Below are positions 33,901 to 46,448 of a stretch of 64,000 bases of DNA, piece by piece. The stretch is from Ricinus communis (lineage: Eukaryota; Streptophyta; Magnoliopsida; Malpighiales; Euphorbiaceae), in NCBI RefSeq assembly GCF_019578655.1, contig NC_063260.1:15998001-16062000 (forward strand), in the 5' to 3' direction. Under the pieces are notes generated by a model. That model was not told where the DNA came from and searched no databases. It worked only from the letters and a program-made list of their open reading frames with translations. A program made the translations under genes and the position numbers. The first letter of the stretch is position 1, and each line of letters opens with the position of its first letter.

Positions 33901-36900
33901 GGAGGAGATGGCTAAGCTTCTTCAAATTGCATCAGTGTTATATGATGTGCTGAGAACGGTGGTTCCTTCAGAAAAAATTGAACCTGAGGTTTGATTTGTT
34001 TATTTCCATATGCAGGAGCAGTTTGCTAGTGGATTGAACTTAAAAGTGTAGTTAAATTGATTTCTTCACTGCAGACACAAAGGTATGCCCAGGATGTTGA
34101 GAGGTTAAGTGAGCAGCCTGTATACTACAATATCCTTCCATTGTATGCTGCTGGGATAAAACCTGCAATAATGGAACTTCCTGAGGTTGGACTTGCATAG
34201 TTTATCCTATTTGGTTTTTCTTATGCTATTTGATAGTGATTCTGTTAATGCCTAAAATTCATTCACTTTTGTTTCTTAACATCTAGATCAAAGCAGTGCT
34301 TCATGCTCTATCTAATGTGGATAATCTTCCAATGCCCAAATTTAGCTGCACACATGATGCCTCTTATGACTTCCCCAAGGGAAGAGCTAAACCAGTCATT
34401 GACATCCTTGATTGGGTTTCTTCTGTTTTTGGCTTTCAGGTAACTTGCACATGAATTCATCTTTTTATTTTCTTTTCATATAGTTGTCTATTTGCCATAG
34501 GTTATGGAGCTTTTTGATGATGACCTAGCTCTATGCCTAGCCTACAAATTTAGGCACCATAGGATTACCATAAGCTGCTAAAAGAACTCGTAGACTTGAA
34601 TTTTACATTCCCTTGGTTAAGAAGCTGCTTAAACCTTTGGGTCGTAATGCTACTGTTATTGTGGCTTTTGTTTCTGTTATTATGTAATATTGGCATTATA
34701 TTTATATAATCAAGTAAAGGTTATCAATTCAGGTTTTTGATTCAGTTTAATTCCTACTTTTTTTATCATATAAATTCCAATGAATGGATATCAGTTTATC
34801 TAACTACATGAATGATTTCCTGTCTGTCTTTTGGGATTCAAAAGAGAGGAAATGTGGCTAATCAGAGGGAGCACCTGATATTACTACTAGCAAATATTGA
34901 TGCAAGGAAGAGGAACCTTGAAAATTATTCTGTGGTAATTATTTTTTTAAGAAAATGAGGTTTCATAATTTTTTGGAACTTGAATTCTCTACTTCCTGGA
35001 TTGGAGCCATTTTTGTAGGTATCTTTATATATTAGTTAAGGAATATTGATAGAAGCTTTTCTTTTTCTTTTCAGCTTGATAGTAACACAATAGAGCAGTT
35101 GACGGATAAAATATTTAAGAATTACCGTTCATGGTGTAACTATGTGCGTTGTAAATCATATCTTAGGTAAGTCTTTTTCTCAGTATCAGAGTGTTTCTCT
35201 AACTACAATAGGTATGATATCTTAGTTTAGGTGCTTTACTTTTGAATGCAGGTTTCCCCAAGGTGCCGACAGACAACAGTTACAGCTTATCTACATTGGA
35301 CTCTACCTTCTCATATGGGGGGAAGCTTCAAATATACGATTCATGCCAGAATGTCTTTGCTATATCTTCCATAATGTAGGTTTCTTTTTGTTGCTTTCCT
35401 GAAGTACTGTTTTACTTGATTATCTATTACCAGGATGATACTAGGTTTTGCTTCAGTAATATGAAATTTACATTCTATTGTCCTAAGGCTTTTTTTTTTT
35501 TTTTTTAACTATCAGTTTAGTATTGGAATTGCCTCTTTGATGAGTTTGTATTCTGGTTTTGGCATTTGATAAGCTGTTGCCTTTGATTTTCCGTCATTCC
35601 GAGTGTTTTGCATGACATTTTTTGTGTGATTCGCATGCTCCAGGCTTGTATTTGTTCTTTTTATTTTCTTTTCAGAAAGAGAATCAATGTGTTAATTGTT
35701 TAAGAGGAAGAGGAAAAGTATAATATCTTCTCTTGGAAATTTCTAGGATATTTCTCCCTCCCAACCATTATATTTAGCTAGTACATGTAAGCCTGGTTTG
35801 CCTTTTCTTTTTCTCTTGTTTCGTCTACAATTTACTCCCAAACTCTTTCTTGTTTGATATACTATACTCATCTATATTCTATATATCCTTTTCTCTATTG
35901 TTCATTTTTTTTATTTGACTTAAAATCTGAGTTTGACATTCATTTTTGCCATCTTCGAAGGAAGATAGGAGTCCCCATGGTTATTCTTTTCTTACTTTGA
36001 AAAATGAGGAAAATTATTAGAGATAGATGATGATTTTCCCATTTAAACAATGAATATTACTAGCATTTTAACCAAAACTTTCAAGTCAGAACTTGCCTGT
36101 TTAAATAATGAATAATGCTGACATTTAAGAATTTGAGAAGGCAATTTCTCACTTTGAAGAAAGATGACAGGAATTGCATTACATTTTGTGTAAGCAAATG
36201 TAGGAATAGAATGACCAGTTCATTGATTACATTTTACCATGTTATGTCCTGCCAGCTATTCTTGTTGAAAAACTTAACAAGGTCGTCGTTAAATCAAACA
36301 AGCTCTTAACAATCATCAAAATCTAATTGAACTACTTGAATAGATAAGACATTGCAGATGTTGAGGTGCCAAACTTATTGGTAGGAAGATACTGAATAAA
36401 GCTTAATTACCATTGCACCACATAACTCTTCTGTTAATATCATCACCAAATAAAACTTTATTAACAAAATAAAAGCTGTAGTCAGATTTAATAAGAAACA
36501 AAATCTATTTTGTGCTATCTACTGATGTAGGAGAGCTTGCAGTTCCAGTTTTCTAGGACTGGTTCTTGAGTTTGCTTGAAACAGGATAGAGTTGAATATT
36601 AGAATTTCAGCTGGGAATTTTGGGTTCTTAAAAATATTATTGAGGAGCAAAATGAAATTAGAAAGAGAATCTTATGAGGTTGTCTGGATTGCAAGTCTGG
36701 CACAGTGAATAGTTACTAGCTAAAATTGCTAATATACAAATACTAAAATTTTAAATTGGCACCTTTTTGTTTTTGATGGACAGTTGGTCCTTGTTTTAAA
36801 CCAACTTAAAAGCGATAATTAATGTTGGCAACAATGGCATAACTTCTTTGAAATTTGGAAATTCTATTTTCTTTTTGGCCTGTGAAATTTATATCTTAGA

Positions 36901-39900
36901 TTTTCATATGAACTGTGCCTTATGGATGAGATGCATTGTTAAGTTTGAAAGTAATGCTTTCTTCTATCTCATGTATAAGATGGCAAATGAGGTTTATGGA
37001 ATACTATATAGCAACGTGCATCCTGTTAGTGGAGACACATATGAAACAGCAGCACCTGATGATGAAACCTTTTTGAGGACTGTTATAACTCCAATTTACC
37101 AAGTTGTGCGGAAGGTAAATTTCGACATGGTACTGTTTTGTAATTTATACCTGTTCAATTACGTGTTTATATCTGAAGTGTCATTTTATTTCATCTGAAA
37201 AAGGAAGCTAAGAGAAACAAAGGTGGCACGGCAAGCCACTCAAGATGGAGAAATTATGATGATCTGAACGAGTACTTCTGGTGAGAACTTTGATAGTATA
37301 TTCTGTTTCTATTCTTCAGTCAGATAATTGACCACATTCTATCTTCTAGGTCTGACAAATGTTTTAGACTGGGGTGGCCAATGGATCTGAAGGCAGATTT
37401 TTTTGTTCATTCAGATGAGACACCACTTATAAATGAGGTACCCTTTTTCTCTGGCTTTTCTTCCTTCTTAAAGCACATTAGTCATATCTTTTTTTGTCTT
37501 TTCCTTAGTATATTCTTAATAAACTTGTGATTTTTGGCATAATCCATGTTTTAGCCCTTAAAATTTTTGGTTTGCTTATTATTGATCCTCCTACTGGTGT
37601 GTGCTATTGGGCCATTGGATTTTTGATTCTTTTCTATTAAGTCCTAATACATAGGCAAACAGCAGTTCATGTTACAACAAAAACTAACAATCTGGACTTC
37701 AAATTAATTGTGAAATTTTCAATTACTAAAAAAAATTAAATATGCAAAATAAGCAAAGTTTCTTTAAGGTCTGTTCCTTTTCATTGGAGGATATGAGGAG
37801 GAGGAGGTGATTGAGAGAGTGAAGTTAGGTTACTCGAAGGAGACGGAAGTTCCTCTGGAGTTGTGTTTTCTCTCTCCTTTGTTCTTAAAACTTTCCTTCT
37901 ATTCCCTTGTTACGTGGTGGAATGCCATGCTTGCTTTTAGAAGAAAAAGTTTTATATTTTAATTTGTTGTGGCCAAGGTGGTTTTCCTGACTTCTTTAAG
38001 CTTCTATTTTAATGGCTTTCAAAGGAGTATGTCCTTGACTATTATTCGATATGATTATTATTCTTTGGCATGTTGCATGTCATTTAAAATGTCCTAATAT
38101 AGGATTTATAGGGCATTAATTGTTTGGCTTCTTGTGATTTAACATGTTCTTGCTTAGAAGGATTTGCATTCCAAAGGATAACAAGTGGTAAAGACCGGGA
38201 AAAGCAAAGGACCAAACATGAGGCATTTTATTCCAAAACTCCTACCTTTTACATGCAAAAGCAAGGAAAACCTGTTAATTAGCTTCTATGAGTCTGAATG
38301 AACCAATTTGGCTACAAAATTGGTCTTGCCTGTTTTGTCGAAGGCCATATGTGCAAAGAAGTCTAACAATGTTTTTCTGTAACAAGCTCCTATGTTTACA
38401 ATGTATTTTTGAAGTGAAGAAGAAATGCATAAGTAAATGAAATATGAATGAAATGCTGAATACACAAGCCCTGATGAGAGTATGCCTCCTGTCATTGACA
38501 AGAAAGCATATTCCCCAGCATGTATTATCTTAGAAATTTTAGCAGTACCCAAGATGAATTCAAACTAGGACTGCCACCTTATGATATAACAGCATAAGTT
38601 AAAGACTTGTTGATATGTTCTATATAGGGCATTTATTAAATTATGGAACCATATTCTTGATTTTTGTTAAAAAGTTCATGTAGCGCTAGTGTCTATGTGA
38701 CCATGACAGATAATGTTATTTAAAACCTTGTTCAGAAGATACATCTGGCAGTATAGGTGTAGATGTATAAGATATCCTACTGTTAGGTAATTATATCAGC
38801 AAAACTTGTACAATTTGGAGGTCCCATTTTTTCTTCTCAGGACCCTCTTACATTTGTTTTGTTGGGCAATTTTCATTGTTAATGGTGTTTTACTAGGTTG
38901 GCTTGGGGGAGAGCTTGAGAAATTCGTCTCATATCTTTTTATCAAAAGTTTTGTGTCCAAATATGTTTTGCTGCAGAGTTCTAACCAAGGCGTTAGCGGA
39001 AAGAGGAAGCCTAAAACAAATTTTGTTGAAATCCGCACTTTTTGGCACCTATTTAGAAGTTTTGACCGAATGTGGATATTCTATATTGTGGCTTTCCAGG
39101 TAGCTCTAATGATTTTGTAACTTGGATTTTGTTTTATACTCCATGAGGAATCAATTGTATCTATACTTGTTTTTTCAGGCCATGTTAATTGTTGCATGGA
39201 ACGCATCTGGATCTATTGCTGATTTTTTCAATGAGGATGTCTTCAAAAATGTATTGAGCATTTTTGTCACGTCTGCTTTCCTCAATTTTCTCCAAGGTAT
39301 AAGTCATTTATATATTAATTATCCAAGTAAAATGGTTTATATTATTTTCTAAGTAATCTGAGCAGCTCGTATGCAAGGGTTAAACTCTAAACCACAGCAT
39401 TTAGATTTAAACTCTTATTTCAAAATTTCCAACTCCTTTCCTCATACTTCTATTTCCCTTTCATGGATGGTTAAACATGTAATAGTAACTTTTTGTTTTG
39501 TCTTCTGTATTAATAGGACATTGCATTTATGGCCTCATATTGATTTGTATCCACAATTTTATCTATCCTCCAGTTCAGGTCCAATTTGAAAGTTACCATT
39601 TTTTTGGCTAATAGGAAACCCAATATAAGCCAACAGACCAGGATAAAGAACCAATTTTGCAGTTTGGTTATTTTGGTGGTGTGGTTTTTTGGATTGGTTA
39701 TTTCAGTTATGCAGTGTATTCAGCACGTTTTAACTGAAGTGACTGAATGCACATCTCTATTTTGGACATCAACTGAATGTTTGAAAGCCTTATAATTGTA
39801 TTGCTTTAGTCAATTTATATTTTTATACATGAAAATGTAACAGTTTAAAACAGGTTGGTCACTTTTATTTGGTTTTGGTAGCATGTTAAGAGGTTAGTAG

Positions 39901-42900
39901 CATTTTGGTGCATCCTTACCTCTTCTCTTTTCTGTCCTGCAGCTGCTCTCGACATAGTTCTTAGTCTTAATGCCTGGAGAAGCTTAAAAGCCACACAGAT
40001 ACTGAGATACCTTTTGAAGTTTGCTGTAGCAGCTGTGTGGGCTGTGGTTCTGCCGATTGGTTATTCCAGTTCTGTGCAGAACCCAACAGGCATTGTAAAA
40101 TTTTTCAATGATTGGACTAGGGATTGGCAGAACCAGTCATTTTATAATTTTGCTGTTGCAATTTATTTGATACCCAATCTGTTGTCTGCTCTACTGTTTG
40201 TGCTTCCACCTTTACGGAGGAGAATGGAGCGTTCAAACTGGCGGATTACCACTTTTATCATGTGGTGGGCTCAGGCAAGCATAGTTGTCACTGCTGCTTC
40301 TGGCTGCAGAAACCTTTTTCTGTTTGGTTGATATTATTTGTCTTTTTCAAATCTAACCGTGTGTCTCTTTATGTACATATCTCGATTTGCAGCCCAAATT
40401 ATATGTAGGAAGAGGCATGCATGAAGATATGTTTTCACTTCTAAAGTAAGACAAGTATTTTTGGTTGCAATGCTGTTGTTGTTGTTGTTGTTGTCTTTTA
40501 TATTAAAATTTGTCAAATTTTATTATTACTTTAAATTATAATCATTATGAGCTAGTTGCTTATCATAACTTGGGAAATATTGGTGCTGCCATACTGGAGG
40601 TTCTTCTCTTTCTTTCTACTAAATAATTTATATTTTGCTGTGTTCAGGTACACACTTTTTTGGATCATGTTGCTAATAAGCAAGCTAGCATTTAGCTACT
40701 ATGTGGAGGTCTTTTCTTTAACTTGTTTTCTTTTATCTTATTTTTATCCTTTTAAATGTTTTATCACTGATCTGAGTTCAGACGCACTATGTTTACATGC
40801 ACAAAATGTATAAACATTTGTTTGTATGCACGCATTTGGAAATCTCTGTTCTTTGTTTTCTTTTTCTGGTTAGCACTCAACACTTTCATGCTTTGCAAAT
40901 CCAATTAATTATCATGGAAGTAAGAGATAAGTTGGTGAAGGAGCTGTCATATTTCCACCAGGGAAATTGATGCTACGCTCGTACCTTTGCTGGTTATAAG
41001 CAGAGGTACTTTACATGTTTAAAAGTATGCATGCATTATAGGGGCAATAAGGCTGGTTACACATTTCTAAATGAGATGAAAGCTAACTCTGTACTTTCCA
41101 TTGGTCAGGAAAGTAAATAAGTATGCAAAATTATGGGTCAGAGTTCTGAAACTGCCATTCAGATTCTAATTACATACTTTTTGTTTGTTAGACTTTTGAG
41201 CCAAAAAATTCAGGAGTAATTTGCCTTCATAATAGTTATTAGGACTTTAAAGGGAAAGAAAAACAATGAATTTTAACAGACTGGTAAACTCCTTTACTAT
41301 CTATGGATGATTAGATCGATCCTTTTTGCTGGAACTATCTTAAGTAATATCTGGACGCAATCCATTGTAGTTATTATTGGCAATGCTATTGAGTTGATAG
41401 ATTTCTAATTTAATTTAATTTAGAGGCTGGTTCTCTTGGATTTTTTTTTCTTCTTTTTGATCTGTTTTTAAGCTGTATCTTATGAATTCTGCGTACAGAT
41501 ACTACCTTTGGTTGGACCTACAAAGATCATTATGGATATGCATATTGACAACTATCAATGGCACGAGTTCTTTCCGAATGGTAATGGTGCATCTTTCCTC
41601 TCACTATTCCTATTCTATTTGGGTTATGGGGCTATAACTGAACGAGTTGTGCTGTAAAACTGTTGTAGTTACCCATAACATTGGCGTTGTTATTGCAATA
41701 TGGGCTCCAGTTGTCCTGGTAAGTGGACTGCATGACATTATGCAATATTCTATTCTTTCTTACAATTGTATTGAACCATCAATTCATTCAATTTTTGGAC
41801 ATTGAGTTTTAATAAGAGTTGAATATGTTGTTTTTATTGAACCGAGAAAACAATGGAAGCTTAGAAAAAAAAGTTGAGAAATAAGATATAGTAAATACTC
41901 TTATCCAAAATTCTTTGAACCTGTACTGTTTCATTGACCGTAATGCAAGGTTGGTTTCAGAGTGATATCAACCAAACTCATCCTAGATTTAGTTGTGCTG
42001 CTGTCTTGAGAGGCAGAGGTAACAGTAAAATTCTTTTTCTGCTGCACGGAAATAAAAAATCACATATTAATGGGTGATAGAATGCTCTGGACAGTTTGGA
42101 CATCTTTTCAGAATCGTTGACTGCATTAAAAGGTAAAAGCTAACATCTTTAGTGATTGTCCATGATTAACCAAACAATTAAATCAACTGTTCTTGTGGTT
42201 AATAATGAATAACAGCTGAGCATCGTAAGTGAAAGTTAGCTGTGAAAAACGGGATTTAACACTCAAGCAGGCTAGGGATTGGAATTTGGGATTGAGTTAG
42301 ATTTTTGACTGTCGTTCTTGGAAAAGAATTTAGTAGACAGGCTTGGATTGGAGAAACAATTGATTAAGAAACCTTTGTACCATTTACTGACATGGTCTGG
42401 TCTACAATTTTCTTTTTCTTTTTTGTCTTCTAATTTTCGTTTCGCCATTTTTTAATGCTGCTAGCCTGTGTCACATTTAACAGCTTGTCTCGTTCACTTG
42501 CTTAATATCTGTTAAATGAAGACCTAGTGTCCAATATCAAGTTATTTAAGATCTCAGTAGGAAGCAGCTTTAGTTGGAGGGCCCAATAGCAAAATCTTGC
42601 CAAAATTGATTCACGTGTAGATAGTATTCTTTTGTTTTGTTTTAACTCATGTTGTAAGTTATGATAATTCTATTGGTTTTTCAGGTTTATTTTATGGATA
42701 CCCAAATTTGGTATGCCATATTTTCTACACTCTTTGGTGGCATTCATGGAGCCTTCAGCCATTTGGGCGAGGTAACTGGCTGTCATATTGCTCATACAAC
42801 CATATAGCAGTAATTCTATAGTTACCGTTGCGGAAAAAGGTTATTGTTGACAAATCATGGTTTGCACCTTTAATTATACTACAAGCTGTTGGCATTTTCC

Positions 42901-45900
42901 AGATACGAACACTTGGGATGTTGCGGTCTAGGTTTGAATCTGTGCCTTCAGCTTTCAGTCGACATCTTGTGCCATCACCAAATGAGGATGCTAAAAGCAT
43001 ATACCCGGTAGTAATCCTAAAGGATTTGGACACATTTGCTCTTTGTTTTATGAAATCTGTAGATGTTCCAGGTTTACATGCATTTTCTTTGAAGAAGGAA
43101 AACATATGGCTTTCTTGATTCATTCTGTATAGAATGCAATTGGAATCTTCTGTCCTTTGTCTTTAGCTAAACCATCTGTTCTCCATTGCAGGATGAGTCC
43201 ATTGCTAATTTTTCTCGGGTGTGGAATGAGTTCATCCATTCTATGAGAGTGGAAGATTTGATCAGCAACCAGTTAAGATTGCATCCTTACCCATTATTTC
43301 TAATGTGTCATCATCTTGTTCCTCATCTGTTTTTTTCTCTATTTTTTTTGACATTGTTTAGTGAAAGAGACTTGCTACTAGTACCAATGCCATATTCTAC
43401 AAGTGGGGTCTCTGTCGTCCAGTGGCCGCCGTTTCTGCTTGCTAGCAAGGTGTGAACTATGACCCATACTTTTGTTAATTTTGGTGCTTCCTACATATTT
43501 TTCTGAACTCTTTTTGTTTTTCTTGTTTTGGTTGACATGTTAGATTCCTATAGCATTGGACATGGCAAAGGATTTCAGGCAGAAGGAAGATGCTGAGTTA
43601 TATAAGAAGATGGATGATTATATGCGTTCAGCAATAACTGAGGCCTATGAGACATTGAGGGACATAATATATGGTCTTCTGGAAGATGATGCAGATAGGA
43701 AGTAAGCGGCATTCGTCTTTTAATTTTTTTTCTGATGATGATCTTGTACGCAACTTTGCTATGTATAACTGTTAGAAGAGAAGTATGCTTATGTAGTCAT
43801 AACTTTTTCCTTATCTTAGAAGCATTTTAATCCTTTCTTTTGTTTCAATTAATGATCTTGTACGCAACTTTGCTATGTATGATTGTTAGAAGAGAAGTAT
43901 ACTTATGCAGTCATAGCTTTTTCCTTATCTTAGAAGTGTCTTAATCTTTTCTTTTGTTTCTTTCTGAAATAGCATCGTTAGACATATCTGTTATGAAGTG
44001 GACTTGAGCATACAGCAAAGCAGATTTTTGCATGAATTCAAGATGAGTGGCTTGCCTTTACTAAGTGAAAAGTTGGAGAAGTTTCTAAAAGTCTTGGTAG
44101 GGGGTGCTTTCCTCTTTTCCCTTTTTGCCTTTAATTGTAAGCATTTTATGATATTATAGAAATTATTTCTAAAAGTCTTGGTAGGGGGTGCTTTCCTCTT
44201 TTCCCTTTTTGCTGCCTTCAATTGTAAGCATTTTATAAATGAACTTATCATGTTGGTTATTCTCAGTTTTGAGTGCTCACATTAGCCTATTGGCAGCTAG
44301 GTGACTATGAAGATGTTGATGCCTACAAATCTCAGATAATTAATGTTCTCCAGGATATTATAGAAATTATTACTCAGGATGTTATGATTCACGGGCATGA
44401 GTAAGTGCTGAAAACTTCCAAACATCACGGGAGTGTGAAATTTGAGTTCAGCTTTTGAATTTTGTTTTTTTATTTTTCCTTATTTTTTTTGTTTTCTTGT
44501 GATAGAGTGAGCCTTTAGGACTGAGATTTTTGCCGTGATTTATTGTTGCTAGTGTCCTGGAAAGAGCTCACCCTACAAATGTGGATGTTCATAATAGTAA
44601 GAAAGAGCAGAGGTTTGGAAAGATCAATATTGACCTTACCAAAAACAGTTCCTGGAGAGAAAAGGTATTCTTCACATATCTCTTATAGATAATACCTTGT
44701 CATTTTGCATAGACTACAAAAACTCTTTAAAATTTGTCACCATTTACACCAAACTCCTTACTCTATGAAAAATCAACTTCTTAATTTCACAACACTTGAG
44801 CCATCCTTAACGTTGATGTACTTCTCATCCCTTAGATTCTGAACATCGTTTTCACTTCTTGAGTTTTCAGACTGAACAGCATTTTAATTCTTAAAAAGTT
44901 ACAGGGGTAATTACTCTTTACTCCTTGCTTTTCAGTCTAATACATTGGTTGCCCCTTTTGTTGTTTTTATTACATTAAATCCTGTTATGTTTTTACAAAA
45001 CTAACTACTACCCTATTCCATCCGAAGTTAATGCAGTTAAAGAACCAAACTGATAAATAAAATTACAATTTGGTCCTTGAACTTTTTATCAACAATTAAA
45101 TTTGTCTAAAATTAATTCTTTTTATCAAATTAAAGTAAAATCTTCATTTTCAGTACAGTCTAGTTCTAGTGTAAAAAATAATAAAAGTAAATATTTCTAA
45201 GTATTAAAATGTTTTTCTTTTTTAATAATTCAATTTAAATTACATAGTAATGTTGCTCTAAATATAAGTATTCTTAAAATACTTAAATCTTTAGGATTGT
45301 ATCGTGCTAAAAATTAGAGCAAGTAAAATATGATAATTAATTGTTTTCTTGCCAAATACTAAATTAACTTGATGTGAAACTAACTATTATGCCAACTGAA
45401 ATTAATAATTTCACTTTAACATGATAAAAGAATTTTGGATGAATTTCACACTTGGTAAAAATAGTTCAAGAAGTAATTTTATTCATCAATTTAGTCCTTT
45501 GACTCTTTGACTTTAGACGCAAGGAGATAATAGTTAGTTCCGTAAAAATGTAAGGGGATTTTAATGTAATAAAAGATGACACAAGGGGCAACTTGTGTAA
45601 GAGAGTAAAAATCAGGGGGTGAATAGTAATTCCCCAAAATTTAAAAGGTGAAGGAATAGTGTACTTCAAAATAAAGGGTGAGGGATAATTCTTGTCCTTA
45701 ATAAGTAAGGACAATAGCATTATTGGAGGACTGAAGTCTGCTTTCTTGAAAGTCCAATGAGTATTAGAAAGGAAGGTTTTAGATATAAGTAGCAATCTAG
45801 ATCAGGGAGGTTTGTGTAATTTTGCCCTATCATTTTATATAAAGACCTAACGGTTTTGTTTATTCTATATTTGTCCCAAGGTTGTCAGGCTACATCTGCT

Positions 45901-46416
45901 TTTGACTACAAAGGAATCTGCTATAAATGTACCTTCAAACTTGGATGCTCGCCGCCGTATCACTTTTTTTGCAAATTCCTTATTTATGAACTTGCCACCT
46001 GCTCCAAAAGTCCGAGACATGCTCTCCTTCAGGTTAGTTATTATAAAACCGTTTTTGTGAACTGTATGTTGCCAAAGGGGGAGAATAAATGTTAACTATG
46101 CTTTCATAGTGGTAATCTAGAATATCTACTATGTCAATCATGCATTATTGCTTCAATCACATTTTATCATGATGGCTATAGTTTTTGGGATGCTTGACTA
46201 TTGTGTTACCTTTACAATTAGACATTTTCTATTGTGATCTACATATGTTACATGATTATGTCACATGCTTCTTCCATAGATTGATAGTCCCTTGCTAAAA
46301 AATATATGACCTATGTAGAACAGAAAGTGAAATGCTGAATTGCGGAAACAGACATGGTGAAACGGCTTTTCTGAAAAATATAACAAATGGAGACATGGGC
46401 AAATGTGTAAATATTA

Positions 46417-46448
<32 letters not shown>

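Noticed and set aside
40284..40392. A canonical GT donor (ata|gttgtc) for CALS7 intron 15 in place of GC
   Set aside because: It would add three residues inside a highly conserved segment, and gttgtc is a poor donor, while CAG|GCAAG is a good GC donor.
42755..43123. Minus-strand frame of 122 codons
   Set aside because: Antisense of CALS7 exon 21 and its introns, with no protein similarity of its own.
45466..45795. Minus-strand frame of 109 codons in intron 27
   Set aside because: It lies in the right arm of the foldback repeat, is low in complexity and has no recognisable domain.
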